The notes beneath the pieces are model-generated. The model was not told where the DNA came from, ran no database searches, and was given only the letters and a program-made list of their open reading frames with translations. Shown here one piece after another: positions 33,186-41,111 of a DNA stretch of 42,994 nt. Origin of the DNA: Peptoniphilus ovalis. Its GTDB lineage: Bacteria; Bacillota; Clostridia; Tissierellales; Peptoniphilaceae. How positions within the stretch are numbered: the stretch's first letter is position 1; each line of letters opens with the position of its first letter. The stretch spans positions 1-42,994 of the forward strand of contig NZ_JAHLQO010000007.1 of assembly GCF_018919265.1 (NCBI RefSeq). The letters are read 5' to 3'. Position numbers and translations under genes: made by a program.

Positions 33186-34241
33186 ATGAATGATGTTATT
33201 AATCTTTGTGAAAAATTTTACAATCAAAAAGTGATTTCTTTGGAAGAATTTAAATTTCTATTTAATTTAAAAGATGCCAAAGATTTACACGAGTATGCTA
33301 GAAAATTATCTCTTAAGAATTTTGGAAATAAAATATACATAAGAGGTTTAATTGAAATAAGCACTTATTGCAAAAATAATTGTTATTATTGTGGCCTTAG
33401 AAATGCAAATGAAAATGTAAATAGGGTAAGGCTGACAAAGGAAGAAATTATAAGTAGAGTTCAATATGCTAAAAGTTTTAATATTAATACCATAGTTCTT
33501 CAGGGTGGAGAAGATGATTTTTATGATATCGACTATCTTGAAGAAATTATAAAAGGTATTAAAGAAGTTCATAAGGATACAGCCCTGACTCTATCTCTTG
33601 GAGAAAGATCTGTTGATGATTTAGAAAGACTTAAAAATATTGGAGCAGATAGATATCTACTGCGTCATGAAACAAATTCTAAAATTCATTATGAAAAGCT
33701 ACACCCTAAGAGCATGAGTTTTGATAATAGAATCTCAACAATTTTTAAATTAAAGGAAATGGGATTTCAAACAGGCTGTGGAATGATGATAGGTTCTCCA
33801 TTCCAAACTATTGAAAATTTATATGAAGATTTAAATTTAATTTTAAAGTTAAAACCTCAAATGGTCGGGATAGGTCCTTTTATTCCAAACAAAGATACTC
33901 CCTTTAGAGATTATCCTGCAGGTAAATTAGAAGATGTATTAAAAATACTTTCAATTGTAAGAATTGCAAATGAAAAGATTCTTCTCCCTGCAACAACGGC
34001 CCTAGGAAGCATCCATAAAACTGGCAGAGAACTTGGAATACTTGCAGGTGCAAATGTATTAATGCCTAATTTAGGCGAGGAAAAGATTAGAAAGAATTAC
34101 ACTTTATACAATAATAAAATAGGAACTCAGATTGAAAATTCTGATGACTATATTGGTTTATCAGATAAGTTAAAAAAGATTGGTTATGAAATTTCCACAT
34201 CAAGAGGAGATTACAATAGAAAGAAGGAAAAGGATGTATAG
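33186..34241 (+). CDS. hydE: [FeFe]-hydrogenase maturase HydE (radical SAM)
   Basis: Radical-SAM enzyme in assembly of the di-iron centre of [FeFe]-hydrogenase, 351 aa, usual size. The SAM cluster motif C62-x3-C66-x2-C69 (CKNNCYYC) lies in GLIEISTYCKNNCYYCGLR, the HydE pattern. Next come the IVLQGGEDDFYD segment and LRHETNSKIHYEKLHPKSMSF, in which Glu/His residues line the barrel. HydE acts after HydG, on an iron-cyanide-CO synthon. It overlaps hydG by 8 nt, in the cluster hydE-hydG-hydF. BioB/ThiH relatives are excluded by the neighbours and length. Confidence 0.95.
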   Translation: MNDVINLCEKFYNQKVISLEEFKFLFNLKDAKDLHEYARKLSLKNFGNKIYIRGLIEISTYCKNNCYYCGLRNANENVNRVRLTKEEIISRVQYAKSFNINTIVLQGGEDDFYDIDYLEEIIKGIKEVHKDTALTLSLGERSVDDLERLKNIGADRYLLRHETNSKIHYEKLHPKSMSFDNRISTIFKLKEMGFQTGCGMMIGSPFQTIENLYEDLNLILKLKPQMVGIGPFIPNKDTPFRDYPAGKLEDVLKILSIVRIANEKILLPATTALGSIHKTGRELGILAGANVLMPNLGEEKIRKNYTLYNNKIGTQIENSDDYIGLSDKLKKIGYEISTSRGDYNRKKEKDV

Positions 34242-35655
34242 ACCAGAATCTAAAATTGCAGAAGAGTTTATTAATCATGAGGAGATATTAGATACTCTAA
34301 AGTTTGCAAATGAGAATAAGAACAATAAATCTCTTTTACTCAAAACTTTAGAAAAAGCTAAAAAAGAAAAGGGTCTTAATCACAGAGAGGCTGCTCTTTT
34401 ACTTTTATCAGAAGATGACGAAATCAAAGAAGAATACAAAAAACTAGCTAAAAAAATAAAGGAAGATCATTATGGAAATAGAATTGTTTTATTTGCTCCA
34501 CTTTATCTTTCAAACTATTGTGTAAATGGATGTGTTTACTGTCCATATCACTATAAGAATAAAAATATTAGAAGAAAAAAGTTATCACAACAAGAAATCA
34601 AAGAAGAAGTTATAGCATTACAAGATATGGGACATAAGAGACTTGCAATTGAGCTTGGAGAAGATCCAATTAATAATCCTATTGAATATGTAATTGAATC
34701 TTTAAAAACCATTTACTCTATAAAACATGAAAATGGTCAAATCAGAAGAGTAAATGTAAATATTGCAGCCACAACTGTAGAAAATTATAAAAAATTAAAA
34801 GATGCTGAGATTGGAACTTATATATTGTTCCAAGAAACTTACAATAAAAAATCCTATGAGGAACTTCATCCAACAGGACCAAAGCATGATTATAATTATC
34901 ACACTGAAGCAATGGATAGAGCAATGGAAGCAGGCATTGATGATGTGGGCATAGGTGTATTATTTGGCCTTGAAACTTATAAATATGAATTAGTTGGACT
35001 TTTAATGCATGCTGAACACCTAGAAGCAAGATTTGGAGTAGGACCTCATACAATTTCTGTTCCAAGAATCCAACCAGCTGATGATATAGACCCTAATGAT
35101 TTTAAAAATTCTTTAGCAGATGATATATTTGAAGATATAATAGCATTAATTAGAGTTTCAGTTCCTTATACAGGAATGATTATTTCAACAAGAGAATCTC
35201 AAAAGGTTAGAGAAAAGGCATTGGAACTAGGAGTGAGTCAAATTTCCGGCGGATCAAGAACTTCTGTAGGTGGTTATGTTAGGGAAGAAAAAATAGAAGA
35301 AAACTCTGCTCAATTTGATGTTGCAGACCACAGAACATTGCAAGAAGTTGTGGATTGGCTAATGGAACTTGGATATATCCCAAGTTTTTGTACAGCTTGC
35401 TATAGAGCTGGCAGAACTGGAGATAGATTCATGCACTTCTGCAAGTCAGGCCAAATATTAAATTATTGTCAGCCAAACGCTTTAATGACTTTAAAGGAAT
35501 ATATGCTCGACTATGGCGATGATAAAACAAATAAACTTGGAGATAAATTAATAAGAGACGAACTTAAAAAAATACCTAAGGATAGAGTTCGCCAAGCTGC
35601 AACAAAATACATTGACGAAATGCAAAAAGAAGGAAAGAGAGACTTTAGATTTTAA
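34234..35655 (+). CDS. hydG: [FeFe]-hydrogenase maturase HydG (tyrosine lyase)
   Basis: Radical-SAM tyrosine lyase producing CO and cyanide ligands bound to iron, 473 aa. ATG 34234 gives the usual MYRPESKIAEEFINHEEI start, with GAAGGA 5 nt upstream; an ATG at 34180 inside hydE is rejected. The SAM cluster is C96-x3-C100-x2-C103 (CVNGCVYC). The C-terminal CxxC-x22-C motif that holds the second, dangler-iron cluster is intact (CTAC...NYC). This second motif separates HydG from ThiH. It overlaps hydE by 8 nt and hydF by 1 nt (TAATG). Confidence 0.96.
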   Translation: MYRPESKIAEEFINHEEILDTLKFANENKNNKSLLLKTLEKAKKEKGLNHREAALLLLSEDDEIKEEYKKLAKKIKEDHYGNRIVLFAPLYLSNYCVNGCVYCPYHYKNKNIRRKKLSQQEIKEEVIALQDMGHKRLAIELGEDPINNPIEYVIESLKTIYSIKHENGQIRRVNVNIAATTVENYKKLKDAEIGTYILFQETYNKKSYEELHPTGPKHDYNYHTEAMDRAMEAGIDDVGIGVLFGLETYKYELVGLLMHAEHLEARFGVGPHTISVPRIQPADDIDPNDFKNSLADDIFEDIIALIRVSVPYTGMIISTRESQKVREKALELGVSQISGGSRTSVGGYVREEKIEENSAQFDVADHRTLQEVVDWLMELGYIPSFCTACYRAGRTGDRFMHFCKSGQILNYCQPNALMTLKEYMLDYGDDKTNKLGDKLIRDELKKIPKDRVRQAATKYIDEMQKEGKRDFRF

Positions 35656-36830
35656 TGGAACTCAACAAGACAAATTCAGGAAGCAGAATACACATTGGCT
35701 TTTTTGGAAAAGTAAATGCTGGCAAATCTTCCCTAATAAATGCCTTTGCTGGGCGAGATATTTCTATAGTTTCTGAGATTGAAGGAACTACAACTGACCC
35801 AGTTTATAAATCAATGGAGATAAAATCTTTAGGACCATGTCTTTTAATGGATACTCCAGGAATTACTGACAACACTGAACTTGGAGAAGTTCGTTTAAAG
35901 AGGACTAGAGAAGTCATGGCAAAGACTGATATTGCAGTAATAGTAATATCAGATACGAATTTAAATGAGGAAAAGAAATTAATTGATGATTTAAAAGATA
36001 CACCTAAAATTATTGCAATTAATAAGATTGATAATTTAAATTCTACTGAAATAGTTAAAATAAAAAATGAATTTAATAATCTCCCGATAGTTGAAGTTTC
36101 AGCTAGAGAAAATATTGGAATTGATTTACTTTTAAGAGAATTATTGAAGTTTAGTCCTAAAATAGAAGAGAGACTTTTCGATGGGCTTGTGGAAGAAAAG
36201 GACTTAGTTCTTTTAGTTATTCCACAAGATATTGCAGCACCTAAAAATAGATTGATTCTTCCACAAGTTCAATCTATAAGAGAACTTTTAGATAGAGACT
36301 GTATTGTAATGATGGTAAAACTTGAAGAATTAGAAGATGCTTTAAATGTAATGAGTAAAAACCCAGATTTAATAGTTGCCGACTCATCTGTATTTCAAGA
36401 AGTGTTTGAAAAGAAACCAAAAGATACAGCTCTAACTTCATTTTCCGTTTTATTTGCAAAATTAAAGGGAGATATTAATTCTTATGTTGAAGGGACTAAA
36501 GCTTTTTCTAAATTAAAGGATAATTCTAAAATATTAATCGCTGAATGTTGTACTCATGCACCGGCGGAAGAAGATATTGGAAGAATAAAAATACCAAATT
36601 TAATTAGAAATAAACTAAATAAAAACATTAAAGTAGATGTATTAAGTGGATCCGCTTTTCCAGAAAATATTGAAGAATATGACCTTATTATACAATGCGG
36701 CGGATGCATGCTTAACTCTACTAATATTAGAAATAGAATAAAAACAGCTAATGGTAAAAATATTCCTATTACGAATTATGGAATAACAATAGCTTACTTT
36801 AAGAACATACTTGATAAAATAAAATACTAA
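35655..36830 (+). CDS. hydF: [FeFe]-hydrogenase maturation GTPase HydF
   Basis: Scaffold GTPase that receives the di-iron precursor and delivers it to the hydrogenase, 391 aa. The N-terminal G domain has Walker A GKVNAGKSS (residues 18-26), TTTDPV, DTPGITD and NKID. A central dimerisation domain follows, then the C-terminal iron-sulfur domain with ECCTHAPAEEDIGR and IQCGGC, whose Cys residues bind the [4Fe-4S] cluster. The start overlaps the hydG stop (TAATG). With hydE and hydG the maturation set is complete, predicting an [FeFe]-hydrogenase elsewhere in the genome. Confidence 0.96.
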   Translation: MELNKTNSGSRIHIGFFGKVNAGKSSLINAFAGRDISIVSEIEGTTTDPVYKSMEIKSLGPCLLMDTPGITDNTELGEVRLKRTREVMAKTDIAVIVISDTNLNEEKKLIDDLKDTPKIIAINKIDNLNSTEIVKIKNEFNNLPIVEVSARENIGIDLLLRELLKFSPKIEERLFDGLVEEKDLVLLVIPQDIAAPKNRLILPQVQSIRELLDRDCIVMMVKLEELEDALNVMSKNPDLIVADSSVFQEVFEKKPKDTALTSFSVLFAKLKGDINSYVEGTKAFSKLKDNSKILIAECCTHAPAEEDIGRIKIPNLIRNKLNKNIKVDVLSGSAFPENIEEYDLIIQCGGCMLNSTNIRNRIKTANGKNIPITNYGITIAYFKNILDKIKY

Positions 36831-36836
36831 AAAAAC

Positions 36837-36853
36837 CACTGATTGATTCAGTG
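36837..36853 (-). terminator. Left copy of a duplicated terminator hairpin
   Basis: CACTGA-TTGAT-TCAGTG, preceded by seven A (a T run on the minus strand), so it can end the nadK transcript. It is 15/17 identical to the hairpin at 36930-36946. Confidence 0.65.
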
Positions 36854-36867
36854 ATTATTTTGTAGAC

Positions 36868-36919
36868 AAACCCACTATAACGCTCACCAATTTTGATTTT
36901 ATAGTGGGTTTTATTTTGT
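36868..36919. repeat. Palindromic dispersed element, copy 3
   Basis: AAACCCACTATA (36868-36879) and TATAGTGGGTTT (36900-36911) with a 20-nt inner part beginning ACGCTCACC, then TATTTTGT. Both ends, and the outer GTA.AC before the left end, match copy 2. It lies between hydF and nadK, inside duplicated hairpins. Confidence 0.87.
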
Positions 36920-36929
36920 TAAATTTAGG

Positions 36930-36951
36930 TACTGATTTATTCAGTGTTTTT
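36930..36951 (+). terminator. Right copy of the duplicated terminator hairpin
   Basis: TACTGA-TTTAT-TCAGTG followed by five T; placed to end the hydF transcript after crossing the element. Confidence 0.65.
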
Positions 36952-36952
36952 A

Positions 36953-37756
36953 TTATAAAAACTTATCCTTTAAATTATCCCAATATGAATTATTTGAAAA
37001 AGATAATTTTTTAATCACTTTATTTGAAAGCCTAACATTAACTCTGTGGAGATTATTAAAGAAGTATTCTGATCCATCTACTAGAAGTAGGTTTGAATCT
37101 TTATATCTTTTTTCAATCACTAGAGAAATTGTATGAGAGCCTGGCACTACAACTGACTTAGTTAGTGATCTATAAGCTGATGAACTCACAGGAGATATAG
37201 GAGTCATCTGAAGTACGTGAATACTTGGGTAAATTATAGCACCACCTGATGACATATTGTAAGCAGTTGAACCCGAAGGTGTGCAAACTAAAATTCCATC
37301 GCCTGAAAATTTCTCCACATGATTTCTATCAATAAACACATTCATGTGAATTGTCTTTGAATGAGCAGCCTTTAGCACAACTTCATTTATTGAATACATT
37401 TTATAAGTTTTATTTTTAGTATAAATGTCCGATCTTATTAACTTAATATCATTTATCTTATAATTTTCGTTTTTATAATCTAATACAAATTTTTCAATTT
37501 CATCTGGCTTAATTTCTTGATAAAATCCAAGATGGCCAGTGTTAATTCCGACAAAGGGCATTTCTGGAAAATCATTTTTGTGAACTGCTTTTATAAAAGA
37601 TCCGTCTCCGCCTATACATATTGTAAGCTTTGCATTTTTATTAAATCCATTAAAAGGTTCAAAACCATTATTAGAAAGCTCCTTATGTAGAGTTGAAGCA
37701 GTTTTTTTCGATTCAAAGTTTGCATTAGAAAGTATATTAATTATTGGTCTAGACAA
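36953..37756 (-). CDS. nadK: NAD kinase
   Basis: Phosphorylates NAD to NADP in the cytoplasm, 267 aa. The start is TTG (37756), with GGGGGTG 4 nt upstream; there is no alternative ATG before the first strand. The ATP/NAD site GGDGSFIKAV holds the catalytic GGDG; NTGHLGFY, INEVVLKAA and SGDGILVCTPSGSTAYNMSSGGAI are the other family blocks. It is convergent with hydF and divergent from the RluA gene; its transcript must cross the palindromic element. Confidence 0.94.
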   Translation of the reverse strand: MSRPIINILSNANFESKKTASTLHKELSNNGFEPFNGFNKNAKLTICIGGDGSFIKAVHKNDFPEMPFVGINTGHLGFYQEIKPDEIEKFVLDYKNENYKINDIKLIRSDIYTKNKTYKMYSINEVVLKAAHSKTIHMNVFIDRNHVEKFSGDGILVCTPSGSTAYNMSSGGAIIYPSIHVLQMTPISPVSSSAYRSLTKSVVVPGSHTISLVIEKRYKDSNLLLVDGSEYFFNNLHRVNVRLSNKVIKKLSFSNNSYWDNLKDKFL

Positions 37757-37830
37757 GGTACACCCCCTTGATTTTTTTTATTATTGCTTATATTATAAAC
37801 GAATAAATAGTTGTTGACTAGGGGTGTTAA

Positions 37831-38721
37831 ATGTATAGGTTAAATTCCCGAGACTTTATAAATTTTAAAGCAGATAGAGAAATTAAAATTAATGATTACC
37901 TAAGAGAAAGAGGACTATCTTCAAGATTTATTACAAAATCAATTAAGCTAGGAAATATTTATCTAAATAGTAGAAAAATTAGAAAGAATAAGAAATTAAA
38001 ATTAGGAGATATTATTTCTGTAAGGTTTGAAGATGAAAATCCAAATGGAAAAGTTCAACTTATGGATTTAGATATTCTCTACGAAGATGATGATATTATC
38101 GCAGTTAATAAGCCAAAGAATATGGTGACTCACACTGCAAAAGATGACTCCCACGGGACTCTTTTAAATTACATGCTTGGATATTTTGATAAGAATAATA
38201 TTAAAAGAAAAGTTAGATTTGTAAATAGACTTGATAGAGATACATCAGGTATTGTCTTAGTTGCAAAAAATTCTTATGCACAAGATAAATTATCAAGTCA
38301 GTTCAAAGATGAAATGGTTAAAAAATACATTGCTATTTGTAAAGGACATTTTGAAGAGAAAAGTGGAGTTATAGATGCACCAATTGCAACTTCAGAGGAT
38401 GGAATAAGAAGAGAAGTAAATTATGCAATAGGAAAGCATTCAAAAACTTCTTATGAAATAATTGATGAATATAAAGATATGAGTTTACTTCTTTTGACTT
38501 TACACACTGGTCGCACTCACCAAATTAGAGTGCACCTATCTCACTTGGGTCATCCAATTATTGGAGATGAATTGTATTTTGAGAAATCAGATTTAATCCA
38601 TGGACAAGCCCTTCACTCATATTATATAAAGTTAAAAAAAGTTAGATGCGATGAATTCGTTGAAATTAAGGCAAAAGCTCCAAGTGACTTCAACTTTTAT
38701 AAAAGTGCTTTTCTTGATTAA
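37831..38721 (+). CDS. RluA-family 23S rRNA/tRNA pseudouridine synthase (RluD-like)
   Basis: Isomerises uridines in structured RNA, 296 aa. The N-terminal S4 RNA-binding domain (about residues 18-78, KINDYLRERGLSSRFITKSI) is followed by the catalytic domain: DDDIIAVNKPKNMVTHTA, the catalytic Asp in RFVNRLDRDTSGIVLVAKN and HTGRTHQIRVHLSHLGHPIIGD. This architecture is that of RluD/YlyB types, but the exact target uridine cannot be read off. AGGGGTG lies 5 nt before the ATG. It is immediately followed by the 6S RNA promoter. Confidence 0.92.
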   Translation: MYRLNSRDFINFKADREIKINDYLRERGLSSRFITKSIKLGNIYLNSRKIRKNKKLKLGDIISVRFEDENPNGKVQLMDLDILYEDDDIIAVNKPKNMVTHTAKDDSHGTLLNYMLGYFDKNNIKRKVRFVNRLDRDTSGIVLVAKNSYAQDKLSSQFKDEMVKKYIAICKGHFEEKSGVIDAPIATSEDGIRREVNYAIGKHSKTSYEIIDEYKDMSLLLLTLHTGRTHQIRVHLSHLGHPIIGDELYFEKSDLIHGQALHSYYIKLKKVRCDEFVEIKAKAPSDFNFYKSAFLD

Positions 38722-38742
38722 TATATAGAGTTGTTGTATAAT
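38714..38742 (+). promoter_or_regulatory. 6S RNA promoter
   Basis: TTGATT (38714-38719), 17 nt, TATAAT (38737-38742), overlapping the end of the pseudouridine synthase gene. The start is predicted near 38749. Confidence 0.75.
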
Positions 38743-38748
38743 ATTTAC

Positions 38749-38941
38749 AGTAAGTTCTGCGATGTTCGATTTTTGCTCTAGTTAATTCAACCGACAAAGA
38801 ACACACGGGAAGCTGTGTATATGCATGGGATGGCAAGCCCCCATTGAGGGGAAGTCAGAAGATGCAATCAAGTTTTTACCCACCATGAATAATGGGCGGG
38901 TGTGAATTAATAGAGTTACGGCATTGTGGACTTATTTTTTT
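38749..38941 (+). ncRNA. ssrS: 6S RNA
   Basis: About 193 nt, the usual 6S length. The ends carry the 6S signature: TTCTGCGATGTTCGATT near the 5' end and ACGGCATTGTGGACTT at the 3' end, as in E. coli (CTCTGAGATGTTCG... GCGGCATCTCGGAG). They form the closing stem. Between are CCCC-ATTGA-GGGG and ACCC.CCAT/ATGG.CGGGT stems and an unpaired central zone that mimics an open promoter. A T-rich tail ends it (38931-38941). 6S RNA binds the housekeeping RNA polymerase holoenzyme and lowers transcription in slow growth. The call is from motif and size; no covariance model was run. Confidence 0.85.
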
Positions 38942-39030
38942 GTAAAATTATTTTTTACAAAGGTGATTAAATATTTGCCCAAAGGGTAAATAATACATAA
39001 GTTTAATAAATAAATTTAAGGAGAATTATT

Positions 39031-39585
39031 ATGGGACTATTTGATTATTTAGAAGAAAAACGCAACGAAGCTGTTAGAAGAAGAAGACTTAGAGAAGCTT
39101 CTAAAATTTTCACAGGAGTAGCTCTTGGAGCACTTGGTGGAATTTTATTTGCACCACAAGAAGGTAAAAAAACTCGTGAAGAAATTGCAGATAAATCTAA
39201 ATATGCTGCTAACCAAGCTATAAACGCTGCTAATGATGCTAAGGACACTATCCAATTTAAAGCATATCAAGCTGGCGAACAAGCTAAGAAAACTTACGAA
39301 GATCTTAGAGAAAGAGCTGCTGTAAGAAAGCTTGAATTCGACGAAGATGTTGAAGTAGCTAAGGCTAAAGCTAAAGCTATTGGCGAAGTTGTAAAAGCTG
39401 GAGCAGAAGATATTAAAGAAGATGTAGAAAATACTACTGACGAAGTTAAATCTACAGCAACAAATGTTAAAGACGACCTTAAAAAAGGTGCAAAAGATAT
39501 CAAAGATGAAGCAAAAAAATCATCTGAAAATGTAAAAGAAACAGTAGAAGAAACTAAAAAGGACGTAGAAAAACACACAAAATAA
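39031..39585 (+). CDS. YtxH-domain protein with LEA-like repeats
   Basis: 184 aa. A basic N-terminus (KRNEAVRRRRLREASKIF) precedes the short YtxH hydrophobic segment FTGVALGALGGILFAPQEGKKTREEI, the family hallmark with the FAP-x-GKKTR signature. The remainder is a long Ala/Lys/Glu/Asp helix with many KDxxKxxxE-type 11-residue units (VKDDLKKGAKDIKDEAKKSS), like LEA/apolipoprotein-type amphipathic helices. Such proteins are linked to general stress in Bacillus. AAGGAG lies 8 nt upstream. The 24-nt gap to the next gene suggests a two-gene operon. Confidence 0.85.
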   Translation: MGLFDYLEEKRNEAVRRRRLREASKIFTGVALGALGGILFAPQEGKKTREEIADKSKYAANQAINAANDAKDTIQFKAYQAGEQAKKTYEDLRERAAVRKLEFDEDVEVAKAKAKAIGEVVKAGAEDIKEDVENTTDEVKSTATNVKDDLKKGAKDIKDEAKKSSENVKETVEETKKDVEKHTK

Positions 39586-39609
39586 GTGGAATAGATAGGA
39601 GGTAAATAA

Positions 39610-40104
39610 ATGATGAATCAGGCATTTACTGTGGGAGATCTATTGAGTTTTCTACTTTATATAGTTGCCATTGCTGCACTTGTAGCACTTTTCTTAGTGT
39701 TACTTAATGTTTTTAAAATTTTAAAGAATGTAAATGAAATAATTGAAAGAAACCAAGGTGAACTTGATCACACTATTAAGACAGTTCCTACAATCATGGA
39801 CAATGCAAAGGACATTTCAACAAATGTAAACTTAATTTCTAATGATGCTACTAAACTTGTACAAGGTGTAAAACCTGAAGTTGAAAGGTTAATGGGAACA
39901 GTTGGATCTGTATCTGATACAGTTAACGGTCTTACTAGACAAGTTGATGATGCAAGTTACAGAGTTTCAAACACAGTTGCAAATATTTCAGATGTAATTT
40001 CTGATACTGCTAAGACTATTTCACTTAGCTCAAATAATGCAATTGACTACTTTTATATATTTAAAGAGTTGACAAAAACTCTTAGAGAAGTATTTTTTAA
40101 ATAA
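39610..40104 (+). CDS. DUF948-like membrane protein
   Basis: 164 aa. One membrane segment near residues 12-35 (LLSFLLYIVAIAALVALFLVLL) is followed by a long Val/Asn/Thr-rich helix with heptads resembling methyl-accepting coiled coils (VNLISNDATKLVQGVKPEVE; VNGLTRQVDDASYRVSNTV). That layout fits DUF948 proteins, which commonly pair with YtxH proteins in Firmicutes, as here. The start could be the ATG at 39610 or the next codon (39613); TAGGAGG is 5 nt upstream. The function is unknown, possibly general stress or envelope related. Confidence 0.78.
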   Translation: MMNQAFTVGDLLSFLLYIVAIAALVALFLVLLNVFKILKNVNEIIERNQGELDHTIKTVPTIMDNAKDISTNVNLISNDATKLVQGVKPEVERLMGTVGSVSDTVNGLTRQVDDASYRVSNTVANISDVISDTAKTISLSSNNAIDYFYIFKELTKTLREVFFK

Positions 40105-40111
40105 GAATTTA

Positions 40112-40142
40112 GGCGAAGTTTGAATAACTTCGTCTTTTTTTA
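40112..40142 (+). terminator. Terminator after the YtxH/DUF948 pair
   Basis: GGCGAAGTT (40112-40120), loop TGAAT, AACTTCGTC (40126-40134), then seven T. Confidence 0.9.
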
Positions 40143-40190
40143 TTTACTAAAGTAAATTCTGTAGTATAATAAAATTAGTTGGAGGAAAAC

Positions 40191-41111
40191 ATGAAAAGAG
40201 TAAAAATTATTACTAATCCAAATTCGGGAAGAGAAGCAGCTCTATCGAAAATACTACAGCTAATCAAACTTATGAGTAAAGACCAATATAAAATCGAACT
40301 TTTATTTACTCATAAAGAAGGCGACGGAATAAAATTTGCAAAAGAATATAGTGGTGAGGATTTTATAATTTGCTCTGGTGGAGATGGAACTGTAAATGAA
40401 GTTGTTAATGGAATATATCAATCAGGAGTTGATACTCCTCTTGCCATTTTACAAAGTGGTACTGTTAACGATTTCGCGAACTCACAAAATCTACCATCCA
40501 CTCCTGCGAGATTTTATAAGATGATTAAAAATTTTAATACCAAAAAAATTGACCTTGGCATGGCAGGCGATAGAGTTTTTATTAATGTTGCAGCAGGAGG
40601 ATTTTTGACTGAAATTGCCTATACAGTTCCTGCTGAAAAAAAGCAAACTCTTGGCAATATGGCATACTATATTGAAGGTGCCAAGGAATTAATCGAAAAG
40701 AACTTTTTTAAAGAACAGGATCCAATTGATTTAAAAATATCTTGTGATGAACTGGAAAGTCAAGAACAATCACTTATATTTTTAATAGCTAATTCTACAT
40801 CTGTTGGTGGATTTAAAAAAATGGCTCCCTTCGCAGATGTATCAGATGGATTTTTAGATGTCGTAATATTTAAACAAATGAAGTTTTATGACATACCTGA
40901 GCTTATAGCAAATTTAGTTAATGGCAGACATGTGGATCACGACAAGGTAATTTACTTAAAAACAAAAGAAATAACCCTAGGATGTGATCAAAATGTAGTT
41001 ATTGATGTAGATGGAGAGAGAACTTCAGAACTTCCAATGACATTTAAGGTCCTTGAGAAAAAACTTACAATAATTGTACCAGAAGGAGGAAGACATGGCA
41101 TCAACTATTAA
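40191..41111 (+). CDS. Diacylglycerol kinase-family lipid kinase (YegS/DgkB-like)
   Basis: Cytoplasmic lipid kinase, 306 aa. ATG 40191 is chosen (GGAGG 5 nt upstream) over a TTG at 40179. The nucleotide-binding motif is CSGGDGTVNEVVNGI, with the upstream NPNSGREAA and the downstream ILQSGTVNDFANS typical of the YegS/BmrU/DgkB family. The C-terminal beta-domain ends DVDGERTSELPMTFKV. The substrate may be diacylglycerol or another lipid. It overlaps the LacI gene by 17 nt and is first in a three-gene operon. Confidence 0.88.
   Translation: MKRVKIITNPNSGREAALSKILQLIKLMSKDQYKIELLFTHKEGDGIKFAKEYSGEDFIICSGGDGTVNEVVNGIYQSGVDTPLAILQSGTVNDFANSQNLPSTPARFYKMIKNFNTKKIDLGMAGDRVFINVAAGGFLTEIAYTVPAEKKQTLGNMAYYIEGAKELIEKNFFKEQDPIDLKISCDELESQEQSLIFLIANSTSVGGFKKMAPFADVSDGFLDVVIFKQMKFYDIPELIANLVNGRHVDHDKVIYLKTKEITLGCDQNVVIDVDGERTSELPMTFKVLEKKLTIIVPEGGRHGINY

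Noticed and set aside
34180-34233. Earlier ATG for hydG inside hydE
   Set aside because: It would add 18 atypical residues; ATG 34234 has a good ribosome-binding site and the family start.
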